Positions 55,201 to 62,491 of a stretch of 64,000 bases of DNA are shown one piece after another. How positions within the stretch are numbered: the first letter of the stretch is position 1; every line of letters begins with the position of its first letter. The DNA lies in assembly GCA_017403825.1 (NCBI GenBank), contig JAFRDO010000073.1, forward strand, positions 1-64,000. Direction: 5' to 3'. The notes beneath the pieces are model-generated. The model worked only from the letters and a program-made list of their open reading frames with translations, had not been told where the DNA came from and made no database searches. The position numbers were made by a program, and so were the translations under genes. This DNA comes from Kiritimatiellia bacterium. GTDB taxonomy: Bacteria > Verrucomicrobiota > Kiritimatiellia > RFP12 > UBA1067.

Positions 55201-55327
55201 CGTTCACCCGCAGGTCGTGCGCTTCTGCGACTTCGCGTCCGCCGGCAACACTTGGACGGACGAGTCGTCATATCGCGTATGGCTGCCGGTTGAGCTGCGT
55301 CCGTGGGACCGCCCGTCTGTCCAGTAA
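52265..55327 (+). CDS. secreted fusion of a C69-type Ntn peptidase/amidase and a GH127 beta-L-arabinofuranosidase
   Basis: 1020 residues. Sec signal (1-20) is followed directly by Cys21 (ASA-CMTFVAGKK), the form in which C69/U34 dipeptidases expose their nucleophile after processing; GHNEDD, CPDDEITIMPN and SSNLV support that family to about residue 350. From about 400 the sequence is GH127 (DUF1680): Glu715-x-Cys717 in MNETCVV and Cys784-Cys785 in EENCCNANG correspond to the zinc-binding Glu/Cys set, including the Cys nucleophile of HypBA1-type enzymes. A beta domain ends the chain. I know of no described enzyme joining these two. The GGAG at 52256 favours ATG 52265 over 52253. Confidence 0.82.
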   Translation: MTKIVLSCALAFVQVFAASACMTFVAGKKVSATGRVIVGHNEDDFPPLVVHHGIVPARDWPAGSVLPATRGCCATVPQAAHTLACYWSEVKFPQGDKNADVFLNEKGVLVVSDSGGRSTERKDDPTLLTEGGVQFNLRRAVGERATSARDGVRIIGELVEKYGYAPSARIYTVADRDEAWLVQVVHGRNYVAVRCPDDEITIMPNLFTVYELDAYSPGDVVVSSNLVGNALAKGFWDGTGKFNFAKAYQGSYNYGPDHAFEHPNNTGRFRQAIRLLTGREWPEGKRFPFSVKPTKTRFSVTDMEALLSAHNAPLKDGKHERETWSICAESTIESSVCEFTASPQDTILHVAFGHGCEKPYQRLRPFADPLPAEIDESATAEVRLASHVRPAQDARPGEVRVRGYVGRRIDSCFCNHLLKHDAVYLTDPYKDRTEEHYWQCEFWGKWMHSAAPFLSYTGSDTLRANITASVENLLPCQEPCGYLGNYAPAARCGVASRTSYGGWDVWCQKYTLLGLLYADECLGDKRCLDAACRHLDWLMTQVGPSFANLSAKAQSAEAEATADKSDKKDIGKTGRYHGLASLSILEPVVRLYRRTGKKEYLKFATYIVSRMDAEEGGGGLVTKALAGVDVADRTPGKDELEKFACSKKAYEMLSCYQGLLEYHLATGDKRCLDAVVATAKNVIATELNVVGGAASQELWYHGKDKQTHPYYRMNETCVVTTWLRLCESLLAVTGDPSWADELERTFYNIYLATLSRDGSVFAQYTGLEGARSAGLNNCFMEENCCNANGPRGFVAFMRALMTAEGDVASINLYETSTASVELPALKEKASFETFTLYPKENWVRIVNRTEKPLDFALRLRIPSWSEKTDVKVNGEAVKGVTAGTYCKLRRRWLPGDKVEVTFDMPCKVHLLNNHVAFTRGPVVLARDARFRDGNLVERMRAIDFEKGVEMRPVPTGDGDIWMAFAAFLPMGAHSESPDNVHPQVVRFCDFASAGNTWTDESSYRVWLPVELRPWDRPSVQ

Positions 55328-55400
55328 GGTTCAAAGATCATGAAGCGGTCATATTGGAACAAAGCTCGCGGTGGTTCGCCTTGCCGCCGGAAACGGGGAA

Positions 55401-55409
55401 TGCTATACT
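55401..55409 (+). promoter_or_regulatory. extended -10 promoter for the 55453 gene
   Basis: TGCTATACT, an extended -10, lies 43 bases before ATG 55453. Confidence 0.5.
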
Positions 55410-55452
55410 ATATTCCACATGCCTTGGCTGTGGAAAGGAAGTGAGGTAAGGA

Positions 55453-55680
55453 ATGAAGTTCTTTAAGTGCGAAGATGGGACGCTGTTCTCTCTTGAGGAC
55501 ATTGTCTATATAGGATTGAATTTCGTTGAGCATCCTGATGGCAAGGTGCGTGCTGACCTAGAAAACCCTTGGGCGGTACGACTTGATGCCAGTAAAGCCC
55601 CGAGTGGGAGATTCGCCCTTTCCAAAGCTGATTATAATCGATTGGTGAAGGTGTTGGAAGAGGCCGGTGGGGTCAAATGA
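55453..55680 (+). CDS. small conserved-looking protein of unknown function
   Basis: 75 residues, acidic, no signal or membrane segment. The sequence starts MKFFKCEDGTLFSLEDIVYI and ends with a helix (LSKADYNRLVKVLEEAGG), consistent with a compact alpha/beta domain. A GAGG element lies 6 bases before the ATG. An upstream extended -10 and reasonable codon use support a real gene. I do not recognise the family. The stop codon TGA is also the TGA of the next promoter. Confidence 0.6.
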   Translation: MKFFKCEDGTLFSLEDIVYIGLNFVEHPDGKVRADLENPWAVRLDASKAPSGRFALSKADYNRLVKVLEEAGGVK

Positions 55681-55686
55681 TATAAT
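55678..55686 (+). promoter_or_regulatory. extended -10 promoter overlapping a stop codon
   Basis: TGATATAAT, in which TGA is the stop codon of the small gene. Transcription would begin near 55693, before the signal-peptide ORF at 55720. Confidence 0.6.
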
Positions 55687-55719
55687 TTGCGCCGCTAGAG
55701 CAAATTACAAGGAATTGTT

Positions 55720-55788
55720 ATGCAAAAGAAGACAAGGTCTGTTCTCGTGTTATGTGCGCTTTTGTGCGCATCATCCGCATTTGCCTGA
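55720..55788 (+). CDS. 22-residue ORF that is only a Sec signal peptide
   Basis: ATG with an AAGGAA site 5 bases upstream encodes MQKKTRSVLVLCALLCASSA plus F-A, then TGA. It has a basic n-region, hydrophobic core and A-F-A cleavage end, and nothing after it. The next gene's ATG follows 2 bases later and carries its own Tat signal. It may be the left-over start of a gene replaced by the phosphoesterase, or a short translated leader that couples ribosomes to the next start, which has no good ribosome site of its own. Confidence 0.6.
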   Translation: MQKKTRSVLVLCALLCASSAFA

Positions 55789-55790
55789 CT

Positions 55791-57230
55791 ATGGCTATGA
55801 TTTCACGGCGAGGATTCGTCGGCGGGGCGCTGGCGGTGGGCGGCGCGGCAATTTTGCCGTCCGGAGCATTTGCGGCTGCGACGCCACGCCTGACGTTTGG
55901 CGTGGTGAGTGACATACATATCGGCGGCAAGCCGGATGCGGAGGAGCAGCTCGAGAAGGTGCTGCGATGGTTCGCGGAGAAGAATGTAGATGCGGTGCTG
56001 TGCCCAGGCGACATCGCGCATTCGGGGTTGATCAGCGACATTGAGAAATTCGCCGCCGCATGGCACAGGGCGTTCCCGGACGGACGCGCCGCCGACGGAC
56101 GCAAGGTTGAGCTGATGATCTCGACTGGCAACCACGATGTCGATGCATGGGGCGGGCGCTGGAAGAACTTTTCGGAAGGGCAGATGCTCGCTCAGCGTTT
56201 CTGCTACAAGGACAATCCTGAGAGGACATGGCAGCGGCTCTTCGGCCAGCCGTGGGAGCTGATCTGGCGTCGCGAGGTGAAGGGCTACACCTTCATCGGC
56301 TCGCAGTGGTCGAGCCTCAAGCCGCCGATTGAAGCGTATATGAAGGAGAACGCCGCGACGTTCGATCCGTCCAAGCCGTTCTTCTACTGTCAGCACGAGC
56401 ACCCGAAGGGGACGTGTCACGGTGCGTACTCCATGGGCGACGACCGAGGCGAGTCCGTGCGGGCGTTGTCGCCGTTCCCTAACGCGGTTGCGATTACGGG
56501 ACACTCCCACTGCGCGATTTCTGACGAACGCACCGTATGGCAGGGCGCGTTCACGTCCATCGGCGCTGGGTGCATGCACGAGGGCGCAGGCGGCTTCAAC
56601 TACGACAATGTCACCGCCAGCTGGCACCCGAGTTACAGGACACGGCTGATGACGTCGCTGGCAGACCCTAACTCATGGGGAGGCGATGCGAAGGGCGGCG
56701 GATGCGAGCTGGTGGAGGTGTTCGACGGACACCTGGTCGTGCATCGCCGGTCTGTCGCGTTCGGCAGCCCGATAGGTCCGGCGTGGGTCGTGCCGATTCC
56801 GGCTCGGAAGGACGGTCCGTTCGACTTTACGAAACGGACGGCGCAACGCAAGGCGCAGGGGGCTGTTCCGCAATTTGCGGCAGACGCGAAGATTTCGGCG
56901 AGGTTCTGTCCACAGGGTCATGCGTTGGAAAGCGCGGCACACAAGGGCGAGCCGTGCATTTACGTGACCTTCCCTCGCGCAAGGACCGTGAAGGGGAGTC
57001 GCGTGTTCGACTATACGGTGGAAGCGATTGCGGATGGCATGGCGTCGCCAGTCGTGCGCAAGCTCATCGCGGCGGGATTTGCCTATCCCGAAGAGTACGC
57101 CGACATTCCGGGCGAATGCCTTTTCTCTGCCGCGGAACTCCCGCCCGACAAGCCGATCCGCTTTACGGTCACGCCGCGCGACTGCTTCGGTCTCGCCGGG
57201 AAACCGCTTATTGGCAAGTTCCAGTCGTGA
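55791..57230 (+). CDS. Tat-exported calcineurin-like metallophosphoesterase
   Basis: 479 residues from ATG 55791 (MAMISRRGF; 55797 is the alternative). Twin-arginine signal SRRGFVGGALAVGG. Metal-binding blocks of the calcineurin-like fold in order: VVSDIHIGG (about 40-48), CPGDIAHSG, STGNHDVD, and GHSHC (about 240). The C-terminal 150 residues are beta-rich (RVFDYTVEAI), as in secreted family members with an immunoglobulin-like end. Substrate could be phosphomono- or diesters; unknown. It is translated just after the signal-peptide ORF and likely depends on it. Confidence 0.83.
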   Translation: MAMISRRGFVGGALAVGGAAILPSGAFAAATPRLTFGVVSDIHIGGKPDAEEQLEKVLRWFAEKNVDAVLCPGDIAHSGLISDIEKFAAAWHRAFPDGRAADGRKVELMISTGNHDVDAWGGRWKNFSEGQMLAQRFCYKDNPERTWQRLFGQPWELIWRREVKGYTFIGSQWSSLKPPIEAYMKENAATFDPSKPFFYCQHEHPKGTCHGAYSMGDDRGESVRALSPFPNAVAITGHSHCAISDERTVWQGAFTSIGAGCMHEGAGGFNYDNVTASWHPSYRTRLMTSLADPNSWGGDAKGGGCELVEVFDGHLVVHRRSVAFGSPIGPAWVVPIPARKDGPFDFTKRTAQRKAQGAVPQFAADAKISARFCPQGHALESAAHKGEPCIYVTFPRARTVKGSRVFDYTVEAIADGMASPVVRKLIAAGFAYPEEYADIPGECLFSAAELPPDKPIRFTVTPRDCFGLAGKPLIGKFQS

Positions 57231-57299
57231 GCCATGATTGACCGATGCACTGGTGCGGAGTGCGGTGTTCCGCTTCCGCTGGAATGCGGTTTTGGTTTG

Positions 57300-57308
57300 T
57301 GGTAGAAT
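57300..57308 (+). promoter_or_regulatory. extended -10 promoter for the GH28-SGNH gene, probably leaderless
   Basis: TGGTAGAAT ends 7 bases before ATG 57316, the same spacing as at wecB, so the mRNA should start at or within a base of the start codon. Confidence 0.55.
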
Positions 57309-57315
57309 ATTGGGC

Positions 57316-59544
57316 ATGAAGATAGATAGACGCAGGTTCATCGGGGGGGGTGCCGCGGTTGCGGCGTTTGTCGTGTTTACGTCGCTTGCGGCATTGTCCG
57401 GCTTGGCGGCGCAGGTGTATCCGGTGCCGGACGGCGAACGGACGTATCCGGGCTATGCGGTCGAGGTCGACGGCGAGAAGGCGCCCGTCTCCGAGGTCCG
57501 CTGCTCGGCGATGCCGTTCAACAGGCGGTGGCCCGGGCACCAGCGCCAGATCGAACAGACGGAACTGTGCGGCATGGTGCGCTTCGCGTTCGCCGGCAAT
57601 GCGACGATCTCGGTGACTGCGGCGCATGACTTCAAGGAGGTCAAGATACGTCCGCTTTCGCGCAACGTCGCCTTCTGCCGGAAGGGGCGCACGGTCACGT
57701 TCGACATTACCCGGCCTGGCGGCTACTCTGTGGAGTTCGACGGCTACCACAACAACCTCCATGTGTTCGCGGACGCGGCCGCGGAGCAAGCGCCGCCGTC
57801 GAACGCCATCGTGTTCGGGCCGGGTTCCCACGACATCGGCATCAGGGAGCTCAAGAGCGGCGACACGGTGTATCTCGACCCCGGTGCGGTCGTCTACGGG
57901 GGATTCCACGCCTCCGACGCCAGGGACATCGCCATTCTCGGGCGCGGCATCATCGACATGAGCAGGGTGAAGGAGAAGATCCTCTTTGCCGCGAGCGGGG
58001 ACGGTCATGAGGCGGTGAAGAATGCGAAGCGCTGGCACACCCTCGAGTTCAGGAACTGCCGGAACGTGAAGATTGACGGTGTCGTCATACGCGATTCGCT
58101 CCTCTACAACATAGCGATGTGGGGATGCGAGGATGTCGCCATAAGCGGAGTGAAGATCATCGGGCAGTGGCGGTTCAACACTGACGGCATTGACCTGCAC
58201 AACTGCCGCCGCGCCAGGGTGTCGGACTGCTTCGCGCGCACGTTCGACGACACGTTCTGTTTCAAGGCGCATGAAGGCTACGGCAACTGCGAGGACTGCA
58301 CGTTCGAGCGGTGCGTGGCGTGGAACGACTGGGGGAAGGCGTTCGAGGTGGGCGTCGAGTGCCGCGCCGAGCATCTGCGGAGACTCGTGTTCCGCGACTG
58401 CGACTGCATTCATGCCGTAGGCTGGGCTATCGACGTAACGAACGTCGATTACGGGCGCGTGTCGGACGTCCTGTTCGACAGCATTCGCATCGAGCGCGAC
58501 GATCCGATGCCGGCCACCCAGCTGCAGAATGCGGACGATTCGCCGTTTGATGCGACGAAGGGTCTTGACGATCCTCCGCGGCTGTTCCTGGCGTCGGTCA
58601 ACTTCCACCACGAATACAGCAAGGAGAACGGAGGCAAGTGGAACGGCGGCGGGTTCATCGGCGGCGTGACCGTGCGAAACGTCAGCGTCACGACGGACGG
58701 GCGCAAGCAGCTGGTGCAGACGCGAGCGATAGACGCGGCGCACCGTCCGGAGAACGTGACGTTCGAGGATCTGACGGTGGACGGCAAGCCTGTCTCCGGT
58801 GCGGACGGCGTAGTGCTGAACGTCGGCGACCATGCGGTGCCGCCGCAGTTCCTCGTGAGCGATGCGAAGCGCATGGGCGCGGAGATGATGAACCCCGGCG
58901 GCGGTCTCGGAGGCCGCGAGCGCAAGTGCGGCGGGGCGTTCAGGGTGCTGATCTACGGAAACTCCATCGCGCTTCACGGCTGTGCGCCCAAGATCGGGTG
59001 GAACAACGAGTGGGGCATGGCGGCTAGCGCACAGGAGAAGGACTTCGCCCACTTGGTGGTCGCCGGACTTGAGGCGCGGCGCGGCGAACGCGCCGACTTC
59101 CGGATCCGCAACCTCGCCGTGCTGGAGCGGAACTTCAACACCAACCTCACGGACTTCGCGGCGCTTGCCGATGACGTGGCGTATGCGCCCGACTACGTGG
59201 TGATCGCCATAGGCGAGAACGTGCCGTCTATTGGGGCGGCCGAGGCGCCCGGCTACACGCAGTTCCTCGTGCGCCTCGCAAAGCCCCTCGTGGAGAGCGC
59301 GAAGCGTCCGACGGTGGTGATGCGTTCCCCGTTCTGGCGCAACGACACAAAGGCGGACTGCACGTCCAGGGCGGCTGCGGAGGTGGGCGCTGTCTATGTA
59401 GATGCCGGGGGGCTTGGCGACAAAGACGAGAACATGGCGCTCGGGCTTTTCTCGCACAATGGCGTGGCGAGGCACCCCGGAGACCTTGGCATGAAACGGC
59501 TTGCGGAACTGATACTTTCCGGATTTGACGAAAAATCTAGGTAG
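57316..59544 (+). CDS. exported fusion of a GH28-like beta-helix and an SGNH esterase
   Basis: 742 residues. Tat-like signal (KIDRRRFIGGGAAVAAF). Residues about 40-165 are a beta-sandwich; about 165-500 a parallel beta-helix with NTDGIDLHN and TFDDTFCFKAHE providing GH28-type acidic residues. From about 530 an SGNH domain: LIYGNSIALHG (Ser block), VVIAIGENV (Asn) and RHPGDLGM (His near 725). A galacturonan or related backbone hydrolase joined to a deacetylase fits pectin breakdown. The domain assignments are from motifs. The start at 57316 is preferred over TTG 57238 because the twin-arginine signal begins there. Confidence 0.78.
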   Translation: MKIDRRRFIGGGAAVAAFVVFTSLAALSGLAAQVYPVPDGERTYPGYAVEVDGEKAPVSEVRCSAMPFNRRWPGHQRQIEQTELCGMVRFAFAGNATISVTAAHDFKEVKIRPLSRNVAFCRKGRTVTFDITRPGGYSVEFDGYHNNLHVFADAAAEQAPPSNAIVFGPGSHDIGIRELKSGDTVYLDPGAVVYGGFHASDARDIAILGRGIIDMSRVKEKILFAASGDGHEAVKNAKRWHTLEFRNCRNVKIDGVVIRDSLLYNIAMWGCEDVAISGVKIIGQWRFNTDGIDLHNCRRARVSDCFARTFDDTFCFKAHEGYGNCEDCTFERCVAWNDWGKAFEVGVECRAEHLRRLVFRDCDCIHAVGWAIDVTNVDYGRVSDVLFDSIRIERDDPMPATQLQNADDSPFDATKGLDDPPRLFLASVNFHHEYSKENGGKWNGGGFIGGVTVRNVSVTTDGRKQLVQTRAIDAAHRPENVTFEDLTVDGKPVSGADGVVLNVGDHAVPPQFLVSDAKRMGAEMMNPGGGLGGRERKCGGAFRVLIYGNSIALHGCAPKIGWNNEWGMAASAQEKDFAHLVVAGLEARRGERADFRIRNLAVLERNFNTNLTDFAALADDVAYAPDYVVIAIGENVPSIGAAEAPGYTQFLVRLAKPLVESAKRPTVVMRSPFWRNDTKADCTSRAAAEVGAVYVDAGGLGDKDENMALGLFSHNGVARHPGDLGMKRLAELILSGFDEKSR

Positions 59545-59591
59545 GGACATGGGCGCGAGCATCAGGAAGATAGTCGTTTCGTGCTTTTGAC

Positions 59592-60047
59592 ATGACATAC
59601 GAAGAGGCGTTTGCAAGGCTTGACGGGTCTGCGTTCAGGCGTCGGTTTCGCCTGACGGCGGAATTGCAGCGGTATGTCGCCGAGAAGGGGATTGAGACGG
59701 TCCGCCGACATGCAGAGGATTTCGTGCGCCTTCGTCTTGCGCCAGCCAATCCGCAGAATGACGGGCGGCAAACGCCCATGAAAGGGCATCCGGTGTTTGT
59801 CGCCCAGCACGCTACGGCGACTTGCTGCCGAGGGTGCCTCAACAAATGGTGGAAGGTGCCGCTTGGCGTTTCGCTTTCCGAGAGGCAGCAGGCAAAAGTC
59901 GTTAATCTCATCATGGCGTGGATTGCCAGCCGTTGTTCTTCAGCTGGTGTTCGTGCTAGCCGAAGCCTACCGCCGCGGCTACGCCACTTCCAAGCTCATC
60001 TGGGTGCGGCAGAAGGAATAGTTGTTTCCAAGCCAATTCCAGCCTGA
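59592..60047 (+). CDS. DUF4186 family protein, probably with an altered C-terminus
   Basis: 151 residues. The first 115 match DUF4186: ETVRRHAEDFVRLRLAPA, NDGRQTPMKGHPVFVAQHATATCCRGCLNKWW, IMAWI. The conserved His and Cys residues suggest metal binding; function unknown. After WIAS the expected stop is missing and 35 basic residues follow. In the +1 frame the same DNA reads LPAVVLQLVFVLAEAYRRG to a stop at 60021, which may be the end of another lost gene. A deletion or frameshift near 59935 is likely. No good ribosome site is visible. Confidence 0.7.
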   Translation: MTYEEAFARLDGSAFRRRFRLTAELQRYVAEKGIETVRRHAEDFVRLRLAPANPQNDGRQTPMKGHPVFVAQHATATCCRGCLNKWWKVPLGVSLSERQQAKVVNLIMAWIASRCSSAGVRASRSLPPRLRHFQAHLGAAEGIVVSKPIPA

Positions 60048-60077
60048 ATAAAGGGGACGTGTCGTCTCGATGGTTTT

Positions 60078-60086
60078 TGATATAAT
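60078..60086 (+). promoter_or_regulatory. extended -10 promoter for the 60138 gene
   Basis: TGATATAAT, with a leader of about 45 bases containing AAAAGGAG 7 bases before ATG 60138. Confidence 0.65.
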
Positions 60087-60137
60087 TATGTGTGTGGTTG
60101 GCCCTGGGGATGGAAAAAACAGAAAAGGAGAATTGAG

Positions 60138-61280
60138 ATGAGACATATTGGAAGTTTGAGATTGTGCTTTGCGTTTACGGCGGCTGCGGTGCTTTTCGGC
60201 GTGTCGGCGGCCCCGGTAAAAACCGCCGTGTTTACTGGCGCCGGTCCGCGTGGGAGAGGACTCGTCTCATGGCTTCGGCTTGTCGAATCGTCTCCGGAAC
60301 TTGAACTCGTCCTTGTCGATGCCGACATGATACGGGCGGGTGCTTTGGACGGTGCGGACCTGCTTATCATTCCGGGCGGCGCGTCCGTCGTCGAGAAAAA
60401 GGATCTCGGACCTGAAGGCGCGGCGCGGATACGCGATTTCGTCCGCAAGGGCGGCGGTTACATCGGGGCGTGCGCCGGCTGTTGCCTTGCCCTTGAAGAG
60501 AAGGACGATCCCGACCGTGGCATAGGTCTCATACCATACAGGCGCATCGGAAGCAAGGGCGGATTCATGATGCCGATCGAGCTGAACGAGAAGGGCGCTG
60601 CTGCGATGGGCATGGATGCGGGCGAGTACCTCGTCAGCTACCACGGCGGCCCGGCTCTTGTGCCGTCCACCAACTCCGTGCCCGACGCGAATGTCGAAGC
60701 CTGGGCCACATATGCAAGCGATTTCGACTGTCCGAAGTCAAGCCTCAAGATGTTCGGCCATGTCGCCCTTGTCGGGGGAACTTATGGCAAGGGACGGCTT
60801 TTCGCGATTGCGTGTCACCCCGAGTCCAATGCCTTTTCGCTAGCTCTCGTCAAGGGCGCGTTCCGCTTCGTGCTCGGCCGTGAAGTGACTTTCCCGGTGG
60901 TGCGTGTCCGCCGTCCGCGCTCGCTTGTCGTCGGAGCGTTCACGTCCGCGATGAGCGGAGTCGAGACCGCGCGTGCCATCCTTGACATCGCCGCTTGCGA
61001 AGGCGTGGATTTCTTCCCGATGACGCCCGACGAGATACTCACGAGCCAGCTTGACCGCGTTGACTGTCTCGTGCTGCCGGCCGGCTATGAGAAGTTCTAC
61101 AAGTCGAAGCTCTCCGGCCAGACGCGGGAGCTGGTCGAGCAGTTCGTCTCGGCAGGCGGCAAGGTCCTCGCGTGGGGCAACGCGGCGGCTTTCGCTCCGT
61201 CCGGGACGCGAGTGTTTGCCTCCGCCGGCGAATGTGTCGATTACATACGTCGGGAAGGCGCGGACCAGCAAAGGCGATGA
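60138..61280 (+). CDS. secreted protein with biotin-ligase-N-like (GATase1-type) domain
   Basis: 380 residues with a Sec signal (about 1-24). Residues about 28-250 match the BPL_N domain: DGADLLIIPGGASVVEKKDLG, YIGACAGCCLA with the GATase1-type nucleophile Cys112, and a late ACHPESN His/Glu. Residues about 260-375 read like a second, reduced GATase-like domain (LVLPAGYEKFYKS; FVSAGGKVLAWGNAA) without a nucleophile Cys. Exported BPL_N proteins have no assigned reaction. The stop overlaps the start of the DNA glycosylase gene (ATGA). Confidence 0.75.
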   Translation: MRHIGSLRLCFAFTAAAVLFGVSAAPVKTAVFTGAGPRGRGLVSWLRLVESSPELELVLVDADMIRAGALDGADLLIIPGGASVVEKKDLGPEGAARIRDFVRKGGGYIGACAGCCLALEEKDDPDRGIGLIPYRRIGSKGGFMMPIELNEKGAAAMGMDAGEYLVSYHGGPALVPSTNSVPDANVEAWATYASDFDCPKSSLKMFGHVALVGGTYGKGRLFAIACHPESNAFSLALVKGAFRFVLGREVTFPVVRVRRPRSLVVGAFTSAMSGVETARAILDIAACEGVDFFPMTPDEILTSQLDRVDCLVLPAGYEKFYKSKLSGQTRELVEQFVSAGGKVLAWGNAAAFAPSGTRVFASAGECVDYIRREGADQQRR

Positions 61281-61909
61281 TTGGATTGGAGGCAGAGAAG
61301 GTTTTGCGTCGGCTGACTGAAGATGACTATCGGCGTGATGTCGTGACGGTGGCCAAATCGCTTTTGGGCGCGACGCTGTGCCGCCGCCTTGGCGACGGAA
61401 CGGTGCTGCGCGCGCGGATCACGGAGACCGAAGCATATCGCGGCGAGGAGGACACCGCCTGCCATGCGCACAATGGCCGGACGCAGCGGACGGACGTCAT
61501 GTATGCGCCAGGCGGTTTTGCCTACATCTATCTCTGCTACGGAATGCACGAGATGCTGAACGTCGTGACCGGCCCGGCGGAGCGTCCCGAGGCTGTGCTG
61601 ATTCGCGGCGTCGAAGGCGCGGAAGGGCCGGGACGTCTGACGAAGGCTCTTCAGATATCGCGCTTGCTCAACCGCGAGAACCTTGTTGTGTCCGACCGGC
61701 TCTGGATCGAGACGGACGGCTCAAAGCCGAAGTTCGCGTCCGCCCCGCGCATCGGCATCGGCTATGCCTCGGCGCGCGACCAGGCCCGCAAATGGCGGTT
61801 TACGGTTTGCAAGACGTCAGGGAGATCCTGCCGACATGATTCATGGCGCAAGGTTCATGGTATAATGTCCGTCAAGAAAGGAATGCACAATGAAAAAGAA
61901 CCTCGGTAA
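61277..61909 (+). CDS. DNA-3-methyladenine glycosylase (Aag/MPG family)
   Basis: 210 residues. Removes alkylated and deaminated purines from DNA. Family blocks: AKSLLGATLCRR, ITETEAYRGEEDTACHAHNG with catalytic Glu, RTDVMYAPGGFAYIYLCYGMHEMLNVVT, AVLIRGVEG, GPGRLTKAL. The catalytic domain ends near KWRFTV; 30 further residues cross the next promoter and overlap the following gene by 20 bases, so the true end may have been lost. It is coupled to the BPL_N-like gene by ATGA. Confidence 0.93.
   Translation: MIGLEAEKVLRRLTEDDYRRDVVTVAKSLLGATLCRRLGDGTVLRARITETEAYRGEEDTACHAHNGRTQRTDVMYAPGGFAYIYLCYGMHEMLNVVTGPAERPEAVLIRGVEGAEGPGRLTKALQISRLLNRENLVVSDRLWIETDGSKPKFASAPRIGIGYASARDQARKWRFTVCKTSGRSCRHDSWRKVHGIMSVKKGMHNEKEPR
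61858..61866 (+). promoter_or_regulatory. extended -10 promoter for the flavin reductase-like gene
   Basis: TGGTATAAT inside the 3' end of the glycosylase gene; AGAAAGGA follows and ATG is at 61890. Confidence 0.6.
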
Positions 61910-62453
61910 GAAGAACTGGATGTTTCCGATGCCGGTCTTGATGATCGGCTCGTACGGCGAGGACGGGACGCCGGATGTGATGAACGCTGCGTGGGGCGGG
62001 ATCACGCTGGAGGACGAGATCACGATTTGCATCGACACGTCGCACAAGACATGGGCGAACATCGCCGCGCGAAAGGCGTTCACGGTCGCCTTCGGCACGG
62101 CGTCTGCGGTGACGGCTTGCGACTATTTGGGGCTCGTCAGCGGCAACAAGACGCCGGACAAGGTGGCGCGCAGCGGCTTCACTGTCACGAAGAGCGAATT
62201 CGTCGATGCGCCTGTCGTCAACGAGCTGCCTCTTGTTCTCGAATGCGAGCTCATCTCGATGAACGAGGAGAACTGCAATGTCGTCGGCAAGATCGTCAAC
62301 TGCGCGGTCGACGAGGAGGCGCTGACGGACGGCAAACCCGATGCCGACAAGATGAAGCCGATTTGCTTCGACACTTGTGCGCATGTCTATCGCCAGATGG
62401 GAGAAATCGTCGCCAAGGCATTCTCCGTCGGCCGTTCGCTGGCGGACAAGTAA
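61890..62453 (+). CDS. flavin reductase-like FMN-binding split-barrel protein
   Basis: 187 residues of the flavin reductase-like family: PMPVLMIGSYGEDGTPDVMNAAWGG at the N-terminus, then CIDTSHKTWANIAARKAFTVAF and a DYLGLVSGNKTPDK loop, which line the FMN site in relatives. Small anaerobe members bind FMN and are thought to shuttle electrons; the partner is unknown. It has its own promoter and a clear ribosome site, though it starts within the preceding gene. Confidence 0.88.
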   Translation: MKKNLGKKNWMFPMPVLMIGSYGEDGTPDVMNAAWGGITLEDEITICIDTSHKTWANIAARKAFTVAFGTASAVTACDYLGLVSGNKTPDKVARSGFTVTKSEFVDAPVVNELPLVLECELISMNEENCNVVGKIVNCAVDEEALTDGKPDADKMKPICFDTCAHVYRQMGEIVAKAFSVGRSLADK

Positions 62454-62491
62454 AAGTTCCGGTAGGGCGGTTGACGTCAGCTGTCTTGCGC

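Noticed and set aside
57208..59616. 802-codon open frame antisense to the GH28-SGNH gene
   Set aside because: Composition (very high Arg, His, Val) is that of the complement of GC-rich coding DNA; the plus strand has motifs and a signal peptide.
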